Source: Halobellus litoreus (GTDB lineage: Archaea > Halobacteriota > Halobacteria > Halobacteriales > Haloferacaceae). From it: a stretch of DNA of 64,000 nucleotides. The notes beneath the pieces are model-generated. The model was not told the DNA's origin, did no database searches, and saw nothing but the letters and a program-made list of their open reading frames with translations. How positions within the stretch are numbered: the stretch's first letter is position 1; every line of letters begins with the position of its first letter. The stretch is from NCBI RefSeq assembly GCF_024464595.1, contig NZ_JANHAW010000002.1, positions 682,001 through 746,000 on the forward strand. The letters are read 5' to 3'. This document shows positions 26,174 to 34,735 of this stretch, piece after piece. The position numbers were made by a program, and so were the translations under genes.

Positions 26174-27258
26174 CCGCGGACTCGAACAGTCGGGAGACGG
26201 CGCAGGAGGATGGCAGTCGGTCGGACGGCTCCGAGCACGGCGACGTCGCCGAGCAGCGGTCGGAACTGCTCGAAGCGTATCGAGAGCGATCGAAGGACGA
26301 GAACGATTCGGGGGCGAAATCGAAGACGAACTCGAAGGGGAAATCGAAGCGCTCCCAGGAGACCGAAACCGGAGAGTCGATCGTCGTCGACTTCGTCGCG
26401 AACTTCGTCGCCGGCGGCGACGCCGCGTTCGATCCGGTGAAGGGACGGGTGCTGATGAGCGAACGCCGCCTGGTGCTCGCGACGTCGAACACGAAGACGA
26501 CAATCCCGATCACGTCCATCTACGACATCGCCGTCGGCCAGGTGCCGCCGGAGGTCGAGGAGTTCTTCGACTACACCGTGATGGTGGGCTACGTCGACGG
26601 CGATTACCGCCGGTCGACGGTCATCGGCGGCGACAGGGAGACGATCGAGAAGTTCTCGCTGCTGCTCTTCCGGGCGACGCTCAACGGATCGACCGCGCTG
26701 GTCACGCATCCCGCGAAGGTCGGGGGGCGCGTGATGGACACGCCGAAGCAGAAGACCGGGCTGCACCTCGATTACGAGTCGGTCGCGTTCCCCGGGAGCG
26801 ACGTCTCCACGACCGAGGAGGGCCCGTTCTCGATCGATCTGGCGTCGGTCATCTTCTTCGAGGTGATGGAGCGCTCCACGAACGACGGGGAGACGCGGCT
26901 GGTCCTGTCGGTCCAGCACGTCGAGAACGGCCAGACGGTCACCTCCGAGATATCGATGACGTCGCGGCGGAAGATGAACATCCTGGGGCGGTATCTCCGC
27001 CTCATCTACCACTGGATCAAGAGCGACGTCCGCGACGTCGACGTCGAAGAACACGAACTCGAAGTGCTCGTCGGCCTCTACTCGACGGCCGAGGAGATCG
27101 ATCTGGCCTCGCTGCTCGACATCGGCGAGGCCGAACTGGACGCGCGGCTGGAATCGCTCCACGAGGACGACCTCATCACCGACGAGGAACCGCCGGTGGA
27201 CCTGACACCGCAGGGGCGGTTCATCGTCAACGAGGAGTTCGAGGACATCAACGTTTGA
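26170..27258 (+). CDS. cheF: Chemotaxis-archaellum adaptor CheF
   Basis: A 362-residue CheF (DUF439-type) protein. After a low-complexity Ser/Lys/Glu-rich tail (about residues 1-65) come the family blocks: SIVVDFVANFVAGGD, VLMSERRLVLATSNTKTTIPI and, further on, VSVQHVENGQ-like beta strands, ending in a helical part with DLASLLDIGEAELDARL and TPQGRFIVNEEF that resembles a winged helix. CheF binds CheY-P, CheC/CheD and the archaellum, so it is the bridge between the minus-strand che genes and the arl motor. Last gene of the arlCE-cheF run; its ATG is in the arlJ stop. Confidence 0.92.
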   Translation: MTADSNSRETAQEDGSRSDGSEHGDVAEQRSELLEAYRERSKDENDSGAKSKTNSKGKSKRSQETETGESIVVDFVANFVAGGDAAFDPVKGRVLMSERRLVLATSNTKTTIPITSIYDIAVGQVPPEVEEFFDYTVMVGYVDGDYRRSTVIGGDRETIEKFSLLLFRATLNGSTALVTHPAKVGGRVMDTPKQKTGLHLDYESVAFPGSDVSTTEEGPFSIDLASVIFFEVMERSTNDGETRLVLSVQHVENGQTVTSEISMTSRRKMNILGRYLRLIYHWIKSDVRDVDVEEHELEVLVGLYSTAEEIDLASLLDIGEAELDARLESLHEDDLITDEEPPVDLTPQGRFIVNEEFEDINV

Positions 27259-27285
27259 ACTGACGGCGAACGGTCGGCCTCGGAG

Positions 27286-27516
27286 TCATCGCATCTCGTC
27301 CAGCGCGACGAACGCGTCGGCGTCGGCCGAAAGCCAGGCCTCGATCTGTTCGCAGCAGCTCTCGCGGCGGGGATAGATCGTGCACCGGTCCGGTCGTTCC
27401 TCGTAGCGCACGACGACGCTCCGGAGTTCGAAACGCCGACCACGCTGGGTTGCGTCGCTGTCCTCGACACTGGGCGCTGGAACGCGGTTCTCGGGGTTGC
27501 GGGGCGAGTCGGACAT
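27286..27516 (-). CDS. DUF7511-like small protein
   Basis: A 76-residue protein. The C-terminal half, with RSVVVRYEERPDRCTIYPR and a pair of cysteines (SCCEQIEAWLSADADAFV), matches a small haloarchaeal family I recall as DUF7511; the first 35 residues are low-complexity. The cysteines may bind metal, but only three are present. Function unknown. The start at 27516 is chosen over 27528 because MSDSPRNP is a typical haloarchaeal N-terminus. Confidence 0.65.
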   Translation of the reverse strand: MSDSPRNPENRVPAPSVEDSDATQRGRRFELRSVVVRYEERPDRCTIYPRRESCCEQIEAWLSADADAFVALDEMR

Positions 27517-27694
27517 CTCAGTCCTCAATCGGTCTTCGCCGTGGACGTACTAAACCGCTACCGTTGGCGGGCAAGTTCCGCCGGCGGGGACGGAATAAAG
27601 TGTTCGGGCGCAGTACTGAGTCAGTCATCACCCCCGCGACGGTCGGCGTGAATGGACGGAGTCAAGTGGGCGTACGTGCCACCGTCTCCAAGAG

Positions 27695-27883
27695 ATGGTA
27701 GATCCGACTTCCGACCTCGGAGAGGACATAGACGAAGCCGACGCGCCGTCGTGTGCGAGTTGCGGATCGAAGATAATTCAATCGCCGACGCACCGCGTCG
27801 TCACCTGGGTCGAAGACGGGAGCGTCCGGACGCAGCATTTCTGTTCCGAGGAGTGCAAAGTCGCCGCGGCCGACGAGGCGTAA
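27695..27883 (+). CDS. DUF7576-like zinc-finger microprotein
   Basis: A 62-residue protein with a treble-clef-like set of four cysteines: C20xxC23 in SCASCGSKI and the later FCSEEC, with a histidine before it (QHFCSEECK). It fits the small haloarchaeal zinc-finger proteins annotated DUF7576. Probably a metal-stabilised adaptor; target unknown. It converges with the XPD-type helicase gene. Confidence 0.7.
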   Translation: MVDPTSDLGEDIDEADAPSCASCGSKIIQSPTHRVVTWVEDGSVRTQHFCSEECKVAAADEA

Positions 27884-27965
27884 TCGGCGTCCCACCGCCT
27901 CGCCTGGACCGTGCGTTCGGCCGGGGCTGGACTCGTTTCGAGGTCGCCGGCGCGACGGTCGCTCG

Positions 27966-30374
27966 TCAGTCGTCGTCGGTCGACGACCAGAACCGCTCGA
28001 CGCCGTAGCCGAGCAGGTCCGGACTCACCGGGTCGAACTCCGCGCGCTCGGGCTCTGGCAGGTACTCCCGGACGCTGTCCCAAGAGGCCCTCGCGTACCG
28101 CGCGTCGACGAGCGCGCGGACGCCAACCTCGTCGGGACCGCGGATGACGCGCCCAATCGCCTGCCTGGCCTTCCGAACCGCCGGCACGGTCAGCGCCGTC
28201 TCGAAGCCGCTGCGGCCGCCCTGTCCGTCGGAGCCGAACCGTCGGTCGTACGCCGTCCGCAGGGCGCGGGTCCGCGGACTCGACGTGTCGATTATCGGGA
28301 CGCCGCAGACGACGGCGGCGGCGAGCCTGTCGCCGCGGTAGTCGACGCCCTCGGTGAGCGTGCCGCGGAGGCTCGTGACCAGCACTTTCGATTCGCCGCC
28401 GAAGAACTCGTCTTTCAGCGACTCCGTCGCGTCGTCGCCGGAGGACTCGTCGAGTAGGACCGGCCGATCGAGGCGCTCCGACAGCGCCTCCGCCATCCAC
28501 GCGGCCTCCGCGTAGTTCGGCATCCCGACGAGGACGTTTCCCGGCGATTGCGCGATCTCGCAGACGGCGTCGACGTGCGCGCGCCGCGTCGGGTTGTCCT
28601 CACCACGTCGGCCGCGGTTCTCGTGGGTGAACTTCGGCACGTCGACCGCGAACGACGCGCGGTGCTCCCGCGGGAACGAGAGGCCGTACGTCCGCTCCTC
28701 GACCGGTCGACCGGCGTCCGCGAGCGCGTCCAGTCCAGTCACCTCGCGGAAGACGTCCATCGGTTCCAGCGTCGCCGACATCAACACGCCGCCGCCGAAC
28801 TCGCCCAGTCGCTCGGCGATGGCCTCGCCCGGAACGCAGTTGTGCAGCGCGAGTCGGGCGTTGTACGCGCGCCGCCAGGATTGTTCCCGTTCCGTCTCGT
28901 CCCACGTCCGCTCTAGTTCGATCTCTCTGAAGTACGCCACGTGATCGGTTCGAGCCCAGTTCGCGAGCGTCCGCCCGACGGCGGGGGCGGCCCGCCGGAC
29001 GTCGTCGTCCTCGGCCTCGTTCAGGATGCGGGCGACCACCGCGCCGACGGACTCCGCGCGGAGCCAGGTCGCCTCGTCGTGGCCGGCGGCTTCGGCCCAC
29101 TCGGTCAGTTCGTCGACCGCGGGCTCCTCCGGCTCTCGGAGGGGTATCTCGTCGTCGTCGAGTCGTGAGAGATCCGCGCGCCAGTCCGGGAGCGTCCGAT
29201 CGAGATGCGCCCGCACGCGACGGTCGAGTTCCGAGCGGAGGTCGGAGACGAACGCGCGGGTCTCGCGGAGTTCGCGGAGCGTCACGTCCGCGTCGTCGAG
29301 TTCGCCGCGGACCAGGTCGGCGTCGGCGCTCGACGCGGCGTCGCCCCCGTCGCCGCCGGCGGTCGACTTTCCGGCCTCGGCGAACTCGACCGGCTGGATC
29401 ACGCGGGTCAGTTCGTTCTCGGCGTCTCGTAGCGTCGCGTCGGCGACGCCGTCGCTCACCAGGTCGCGCACCCGCGGTTCGAGCATATGCGCCTCGTCGC
29501 AGACGACGAACGTCTCCTCGTCCACGAGCGCGCCGGTGAACGAACCCACGGTCGTGGGGTCGAACGCGTGGTAGTAGTTCCCGAGAACGACCTCGACGTG
29601 CGGCAGGACCGCACCCATCACCGAGTGCGGACACGTCCCGTAGCCCGCGCTCAGTCGGACGAGTTCCGCGGGGTCGACGTGCCCCTTCTCGGTCAGATCG
29701 AACGGGATGGCTTCGATGGGGTCGCCGTCGTCGGGGACGTCGTCGAGGAACGTCGCGTAGAACGGACAGTACTCGGTGTCGCCGTACTCGGCCGTCTCGG
29801 GGAGGTACGGCGTCGGCTCGCCCGCGGTGGAGAGGTAGTCGGGGCCCCGAGTCGCTCCCGAATCCAGGAGTCCGGTCTGGGTCTGCCTGGCCTCCGAGAC
29901 CAGCGTGCCGGTCGAGGTCTCGCCGCCGTCTCCGACGAGGTTCCTCGTCCGCTCGCGGAGGCCCTCACACCGGTCGTACACCGTCTCGTCGTCGATACCG
30001 GCGACGCCCTCGCGGCTGTACGGACAGACGTCGGCCTTCCCGACGAGCGTCAGCCCCGAGACCGGTTGCCAATCGTCGGGAAGAGCCCTGTTGATCGTCT
30101 GCAGGTCCGACTCGAACTGCCTGAGCTGCTGCTTGACGCTCGTCAGGACGAGCACGCGCTCGTAGTCGGAGTCGGGGTCGCGCACCCGGTCGATGCCCGC
30201 GGTGAGCGCGAGCATCGTCTTGCCGGTTCCGCACGCCCCTTCGACGACCAGGAAGCCGTTCTCCTCGGCGGCGTCGACGGCGGCCTCGATGCCGTCGGCT
30301 TGCTCCGGATAGGGCTCGTCGTGACCGAAGACCGCCTGCCAACTCACGTCTCGCAGTCGCGCCGCGGCGTTCAT
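27966..30374 (-). CDS. XPD/Rad3-family ATP-dependent DNA helicase
   Basis: An 802-residue superfamily 2 helicase. Walker A GACGTGKT is at residues 46-53, the DEAH box is in FVVCDEAHMLEPRVRD, and motif VI is ARQAIGRVIRGPDE. Cysteines in KADVCPYS, VYDRCEGL, EYCPFY and YGTCPHS are spaced like the four ligands of the XPD iron-sulfur cluster. XPD-type enzymes unwind DNA 5' to 3' in repair. An acidic insert (about residues 325-350) is a halophilic feature. The gene is alone on its strand. Confidence 0.88.
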   Translation of the reverse strand: MNAAARLRDVSWQAVFGHDEPYPEQADGIEAAVDAAEENGFLVVEGACGTGKTMLALTAGIDRVRDPDSDYERVLVLTSVKQQLRQFESDLQTINRALPDDWQPVSGLTLVGKADVCPYSREGVAGIDDETVYDRCEGLRERTRNLVGDGGETSTGTLVSEARQTQTGLLDSGATRGPDYLSTAGEPTPYLPETAEYGDTEYCPFYATFLDDVPDDGDPIEAIPFDLTEKGHVDPAELVRLSAGYGTCPHSVMGAVLPHVEVVLGNYYHAFDPTTVGSFTGALVDEETFVVCDEAHMLEPRVRDLVSDGVADATLRDAENELTRVIQPVEFAEAGKSTAGGDGGDAASSADADLVRGELDDADVTLRELRETRAFVSDLRSELDRRVRAHLDRTLPDWRADLSRLDDDEIPLREPEEPAVDELTEWAEAAGHDEATWLRAESVGAVVARILNEAEDDDVRRAAPAVGRTLANWARTDHVAYFREIELERTWDETEREQSWRRAYNARLALHNCVPGEAIAERLGEFGGGVLMSATLEPMDVFREVTGLDALADAGRPVEERTYGLSFPREHRASFAVDVPKFTHENRGRRGEDNPTRRAHVDAVCEIAQSPGNVLVGMPNYAEAAWMAEALSERLDRPVLLDESSGDDATESLKDEFFGGESKVLVTSLRGTLTEGVDYRGDRLAAAVVCGVPIIDTSSPRTRALRTAYDRRFGSDGQGGRSGFETALTVPAVRKARQAIGRVIRGPDEVGVRALVDARYARASWDSVREYLPEPERAEFDPVSPDLLGYGVERFWSSTDDD

Positions 30375-30510
30375 ATCGGTGTCGGTGATGGCCCCGGCAT
30401 CGTATTTGAAGCCTCGGCCGAGACAGAGAAACCGCCGGCGGACCCGCGCCCTGGCCGACCGTCCCTGGTCGGGAGTGACGAGTCGACCTCTGGCCCGGTA
30501 CCGAACTGGC

Positions 30511-30882
30511 TTACTCGATGGCGCGGTCCACGTCCGCTGACTCGCCGACGCAGACGACGAGCGAGTCGCGCGCCGGAGCGTACACTTTCATCTCTCGACC
30601 CTTCACTGAGTAGCGGGTGTCGACGACGCGCACGAGGCCGGCTTCTCGGAGGTTGTCGAGGTGGTGTCTGACGTTCTGCAGCGACGTCCCGACGGCGTCA
30701 GCGAGTTCGGAGGCGGTGGCGGAGTCGTTCTGGAGGGCCGCGAGCGTCGAGCGGGCGGTGTCGGCGGCGAGGCAGTTGATGAGTCGGGCGGCTTCGTCGT
30801 CGTCGAGCGGGAGGACGCGGAAGTCGCCACCGTCGTCTTCGGTCGCACCTCGTTCCGTTTCAGACGGTAGCACACCCGACAT
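30511..30882 (-). CDS. ArsR-like helix-turn-helix regulator
   Basis: A 123-residue protein with a winged helix: AARLINCLAADTARSTLAAL then SATASELADAVGTSLQNVRHHLDNLREAGLV, of which the recognition helix is SLQNVRHHLDNL, then a wing (YSVKGREMKVYAPARDSLVVCVG). The start at 30882 is preferred; an upstream in-frame start at 30933 adds 17 basic residues. Many haloarchaeal relatives have an extra C-terminal membrane part; this one ends after the wing. It is divergent from nnr, 176 bases away. Confidence 0.75.
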   Translation of the reverse strand: MSGVLPSETERGATEDDGGDFRVLPLDDDEAARLINCLAADTARSTLAALQNDSATASELADAVGTSLQNVRHHLDNLREAGLVRVVDTRYSVKGREMKVYAPARDSLVVCVGESADVDRAIE

Positions 30883-31058
30883 ACCATCTGATTCCGGATT
30901 CTCGGACCTAAACCTTTCGGATTTTCGACACACATTCAGTCACGCGTGATCTATCAGGTCACGCACCTGCGAGGCGTCATCGGACGAAAGTCGTACCACC
31001 CGCGAGCGGGGCCACCGACCCGTCGCCTTTTAGGTCGGTTCGGACCGAAGGGCCGACG

Positions 31059-32495
31059 ATGATCACGAGCGACCGAATGGCTGCCGTCGATCGAAACGCC
31101 GAGGCGCTCGGCGTCCCGCGGAAGCAGTTGATGGAGTCGAGCGGCAACGCCGTCGCCCGCGGGGTCCGACGGCTCGCCGATCCGGGCGCAGCGGTCGCGG
31201 TCGTGGCGGGACGCGGGAACAACGGCGGCGACGCCTTCGTCGCGGCGCGGTTCCTCGACGACTACGATGTGTCCGTCCGTCTGCTCGGCCGGCCGGAATC
31301 GATCGCCACGGACATCGCCCGCGAGAACTGGGAGGCGCTCCGCACGGCGGAGTACGACGCGGAGACGGTGACGGACTCGGCGGATCTCGATCTGGCCGAC
31401 CCCGACGTCGTCGTCGACGGGATGCTCGGCACCGGCGTGACCGGAGCGCTCCGCGAGCCGGCGGCGACCGCCGCCGAGGCGATCAACGACCTCGACGCTC
31501 AGGTGCTCTCGATCGACGTGCCCTCCGGCGTCGACGCCGACACCGGCGAGTCCGCGGGCGTCGCCGTCGACGCCGACCGCGTGGTGACGTTTCACGACGA
31601 GAAGCCGGGCCTGCAGGCCCTCGACGCCGACGTCACCGTCGCCGACATCGGGATCCCGGAAGCCGCGGAGCGATTCACCGGGCCGGGCGACCTGCTCGCG
31701 CTGGGGCGACCGTCGCAGAGCCACAAGGGCGACTTCGGCGAGGTGCTCGTCGTCGGAGGCGGCCCCTACACCGGCGCGCCGGCGCTCGCCGCGCAGTCCG
31801 CGCTCCGCGCCGGTGCGGATCTCGTCCGCGTCGCCTGCCCCGAGTCGGTCGCCCGGGAGATCCAGGGCTACAGCGAGAACCTCATCCTCCGGCCGTACGA
31901 CGGGGATCACCTGGCGAGCGAGCACGTCGAGGACGTCCTCTCGCTCGCGGCCGAACACGACGTGGCCGTGCTCGGGCCCGGTCTGGGGAATCGCGAGGCG
32001 ACGCTCGCGGCCGTCGAGGAGTTCCTGGAGGAGTACGACGGCACCGTCGTCGTCGACGCCGACGCGCTACAGGTCGTTCCGGGAATCGAGACCGACGCGA
32101 CGCTGCTCTGTACGCCCCATCAGGGCGAGTTGCGGAAAATGGGCGGCGAGACCGACGACGACTGGCGGGCCCGGTCCGACCTGGTCGCGGCGTTCGCGGA
32201 CGACCTCGGACACGTCCTGCTCGTGAAGGGTGCCTACGACGTGATCTCCGACGGCGACGAGACGAGAGTGAATCGGACGGGGAATCCGGGGATGACCGTC
32301 GGTGGCACCGGCGACGTGCTCGCGGGCGCGGCCGGCGCGCTGGCCTGTGTCCTCCCGCCGCTCCAGGCGGCCGCCGTCGCCGCGTACGCGAACGGCCGCG
32401 CCGGCGACGAGGCGGTGGAGGCGAACGGGTACGGCCTCCTTGCGACGGACCTGATCGATCGACTACCCGCGGCCCTGCGGAGTGAAACGCAATGA
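31059..32495 (+). CDS. nnr: Bifunctional NAD(P)H-hydrate epimerase / ADP-dependent dehydratase
   Basis: A 478-residue two-domain repair enzyme. The N-terminal YjeF_N domain (about residues 1-210; VVAGRGNNGGDAFVAAR) epimerises R- and S-NAD(P)HX; the C-terminal ribokinase-like domain (about 215-475; TPHQGELRKMGG, then NPGMTVGGTGDVLAGAAGAL) dehydrates NAD(P)HX using ADP. Together they restore hydrated NAD(P)H. Its TGA overlaps the moaC start (ATGA), so the two are coupled, as in other haloarchaea. Confidence 0.95.
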   Translation: MITSDRMAAVDRNAEALGVPRKQLMESSGNAVARGVRRLADPGAAVAVVAGRGNNGGDAFVAARFLDDYDVSVRLLGRPESIATDIARENWEALRTAEYDAETVTDSADLDLADPDVVVDGMLGTGVTGALREPAATAAEAINDLDAQVLSIDVPSGVDADTGESAGVAVDADRVVTFHDEKPGLQALDADVTVADIGIPEAAERFTGPGDLLALGRPSQSHKGDFGEVLVVGGGPYTGAPALAAQSALRAGADLVRVACPESVAREIQGYSENLILRPYDGDHLASEHVEDVLSLAAEHDVAVLGPGLGNREATLAAVEEFLEEYDGTVVVDADALQVVPGIETDATLLCTPHQGELRKMGGETDDDWRARSDLVAAFADDLGHVLLVKGAYDVISDGDETRVNRTGNPGMTVGGTGDVLAGAAGALACVLPPLQAAAVAAYANGRAGDEAVEANGYGLLATDLIDRLPAALRSETQ

Positions 32496-33100
32496 CCACT
32501 GAGGAAACTATCGACGGAGAACCGAGAGAGCAGAGCGGCGAAGAGACGGGAGAGTCCGGAGACGACGAATCGGCGACGCGCCCCGACGGCGGTGGACGGG
32601 ACGAGGGAGACCACGACGCGGAACTGACCCACGTCGACGAGACGGGCGACGTCCAGATGGTCGACGTCGGCTCGAAGCCCGACTCGAAGCGGCGCGCCGT
32701 GGCCCGCGGAGAGATTCACCTCTCGTCGTCGACGATCGGGGCGATCCGCGACGACGAGGTCGAGAAGGGCGACGTGCTCGCGACCGCCCGTATCGGCGCG
32801 GTCCAGGCCGTCAAGCACACCTGGGAGACGATCCCGATGTGCCACCAGATTCCGATCACGAACGTCGACACCGACTTCGACGTCCGCGAGGAACGCGTCG
32901 TTCTCACCGTCACGGTCGAGACGACGGGCAAGACCGGCTGCGAGATGGAAGCCTTGGAAGGCGTCACGACTGGGCTCAACGTCGTCTGGGATATGGTGAA
33001 AGCGGCCGAGAAAGACGACGCGGGACAGTATCCCGGAACGCGGATCGACGGCGTCGAAGTCGTCACGAAGGAGAAGCGAGCGGTCGAGGGATCGGACTGA
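32492..33100 (+). CDS. moaC: Cyclic pyranopterin monophosphate synthase MoaC
   Basis: A 202-residue MoaC. The catalytic core begins near residue 47 (HVDETGDVQMVDVG) and contains the signatures PMCHQIPITN and TGKTGCEMEALEGV. MoaC forms cPMP from the MoaA product in molybdenum cofactor synthesis. The first 45 residues are an acidic, disordered extension not needed by the fold; no better in-frame ATG is seen, and the ATG overlap with nnr supports this start. Confidence 0.95.
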   Translation: MTTEETIDGEPREQSGEETGESGDDESATRPDGGGRDEGDHDAELTHVDETGDVQMVDVGSKPDSKRRAVARGEIHLSSSTIGAIRDDEVEKGDVLATARIGAVQAVKHTWETIPMCHQIPITNVDTDFDVREERVVLTVTVETTGKTGCEMEALEGVTTGLNVVWDMVKAAEKDDAGQYPGTRIDGVEVVTKEKRAVEGSD

Positions 33101-33135
33101 GCCGAGACTGATCGGAGGACGAGTCGAGCGGGGCC

Positions 33136-34488
33136 CTACGGGCTGTCGACGCTCGCCTCCGAGACGTCGCCGGCGTCCGCGGACCGCGTCGGCGCGTGCA
33201 CCTCGGCCGCCTTCGCTCGCGCCTTCTCCACGATGGCCGGGCGGGCGGCGAACTCGACCAGCACCTCCTCACCGGTGTACTCCTCCTGCTCGACGTTACC
33301 GTGGTCGTAGAGCCACGAGACCAGGCTCATCGCGTCGTCCGAGAGCGGCAGGAGGAGGCGCTCCTCGCGCCAGTCGGGGAGTTCGGCCTCGATCCGGGCG
33401 GTGAGTTCCGAGACGTTCTCGCCAGTCAGCCCCGAAACGGCGACCGGGTTCGGCGCGAGCGCCTCCAGCGCCGCGCGCTTCTCCGCCAGCTCCTCGTCGT
33501 CGATCCGGTCGATCTTGTTGAGGACGGTGACGATCGGCGCCTCGTTGCGCTCGTAGAGCGTGTCGTGACAGGTGACGAGTTTCTCGCGCATCTCCGCGAC
33601 TGACTCGGAGGCGTCGACGACGAGCAACACGAGGTCTGCACGATAGACGGAATCCAGCGTCGACTCGAAGGACTCGACGAGCCAGTGTGGCAGATCGGAG
33701 ATGAAGCCGACGGTGTCGGTCAGGAGCACGTCTCTCGTCCCGGTGTCCGCGCGGCGTGTGGTCGTCCCGAGCGTCGTGAACAGGCGATCTTCGGACTCGG
33801 CGGTCGGATCGAGGTCCGGGTGAAGATCCTCGTTCTCGGAGACGTCGAGGTCGTCGGCGAGCTGTCGCATCAGCGTCGACTTGCCCGCGTTCGTGTAGCC
33901 CGCGAGCGCGACGAGGTCGAAGCCCGACTCCCGGCGCTGTTCGCGGCGCGTCTCCTCTTTATCCGCAATCGCGTCGAGTTCCTGTTTGATGCGGGAGATC
34001 TGCGCTTTGATGTCGCGCTCGCGGCTCTCGTCGTACTCGCCGAGCCCCATGAATCCGGGGCGCTCGTCGCGCTTCGCCAGCGACGCCTTCGCCTCCGCGC
34101 GCGGGAGTTCGTACCGCAGTTCCGCGAGTTCGACCTGCAACTGCGCCTTCCGGGTGTTCGCGCGCTGGCCGAAGATCTCCAGGATGAGCGTGAAGCGGTC
34201 GATCACCTCGACGCCCTCGGGCAGTTTCCCGCCGATGTTATAGGTCTGGTACGGGCCCAGCCGGTTGTCGACGACGACCGCCTGGGCGTCGGTTTCTCTC
34301 ACTAACGCCGCGAGTTCCTCGACTTTTCCCTCGCCGAAGTGGTAGGCGGCGTCCTCCTCGCGCGACTGCGAGAGGTGGCCGACGACGTCGTAGCCGGCCG
34401 CGCTCGCGAGGTCCGCGATCTCGGTCAGATCGGCGTCGTCGCCGCCGTCCACCCGTTTGGCGACGACGACGGGGCTCGTTCCGCTCAT
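33136..34488 (-). CDS. hflX: GTPase HflX
   Basis: A 450-residue HflX-family GTPase. The N-terminal HflX domain has EVIDRFTLILEIFGQRANTRKAQ-type residues (the block ILEIFGQRA is shown here), a glycine-rich linker, then the G domain: G1 ALAGYTNAGKSTLMR, G3 LTDTVGFISDLPH, G4 LNKIDRID. HflX binds ribosomes and rescues or splits them after stress. The start at 34488 (MSGTSP) is preferred over 34503. A nested hairpin lies 28-76 bases upstream, in the likely leader. Confidence 0.92.
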   Translation of the reverse strand: MSGTSPVVVAKRVDGGDDADLTEIADLASAAGYDVVGHLSQSREEDAAYHFGEGKVEELAALVRETDAQAVVVDNRLGPYQTYNIGGKLPEGVEVIDRFTLILEIFGQRANTRKAQLQVELAELRYELPRAEAKASLAKRDERPGFMGLGEYDESRERDIKAQISRIKQELDAIADKEETRREQRRESGFDLVALAGYTNAGKSTLMRQLADDLDVSENEDLHPDLDPTAESEDRLFTTLGTTTRRADTGTRDVLLTDTVGFISDLPHWLVESFESTLDSVYRADLVLLVVDASESVAEMREKLVTCHDTLYERNEAPIVTVLNKIDRIDDEELAEKRAALEALAPNPVAVSGLTGENVSELTARIEAELPDWREERLLLPLSDDAMSLVSWLYDHGNVEQEEYTGEEVLVEFAARPAIVEKARAKAAEVHAPTRSADAGDVSEASVDSP

Positions 34489-34515
34489 ACGTCCACCGCG
34501 CACGCGGCGGCCTCG

Positions 34516-34564
34516 AAGTGGTTCACCTGCACTGTCTGAATGCAGGTACGCGGCCGAACCACTT
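34516..34564 (-). promoter_or_regulatory. Nested hairpin upstream of hflX
   Basis: Perfect outer arms 34516-34524 and 34556-34564 (9 bp: AAGTGGTTC/GAACCACTT) enclose perfect inner arms 34525-34531 and 34541-34547 (7 bp: ACCTGCA/TGCAGGT) with a 9-base loop; an 8-base bulge ACGCGGCC lies on one side only. It lies between hflX (start 34488) and the divergent transporter. It might be a leader structure of hflX or a protein-binding site. Confidence 0.45.
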
Positions 34565-34654
34565 GAACGCTACCCGCGCTGCCGGGCGCAGCCCACTCGG
34601 ACAGACCCCCGACTTCCGGCCACCCCGTGGTACGGCCTCACTCAGAAATAGCGT

Positions 34655-34666
34655 ATTCTATAGAAT
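34655..34666. promoter_or_regulatory. A/T-rich palindrome in the hflX-transporter gap
   Basis: ATTCTATAGAAT is a perfect 12-base palindrome in a strongly A/T-rich stretch (about 34645-34735) just upstream of the transporter gene. Such sites often serve as operators or symmetric TATA elements; function not shown. Confidence 0.35.
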
Positions 34667-34735
34667 CTAAAATCATCTATCACTCGTATCTTATAGATTA
34701 GTTTAACTTTGTCCGGATATAAGGAAATATACTCT

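Noticed and set aside
34506-34580. tRNA or tRNA-like gene in the hflX leader
   Set aside because: The nested stems lack a T-loop GTTCRANYC, an anticodon arm of correct geometry and a 7-bp acceptor stem.
34642-34735. Possible insertion-sequence end in the A/T-rich gap before the transporter
   Set aside because: No transposase, no paired terminal repeats and no target duplication; an A/T-rich promoter explains it.
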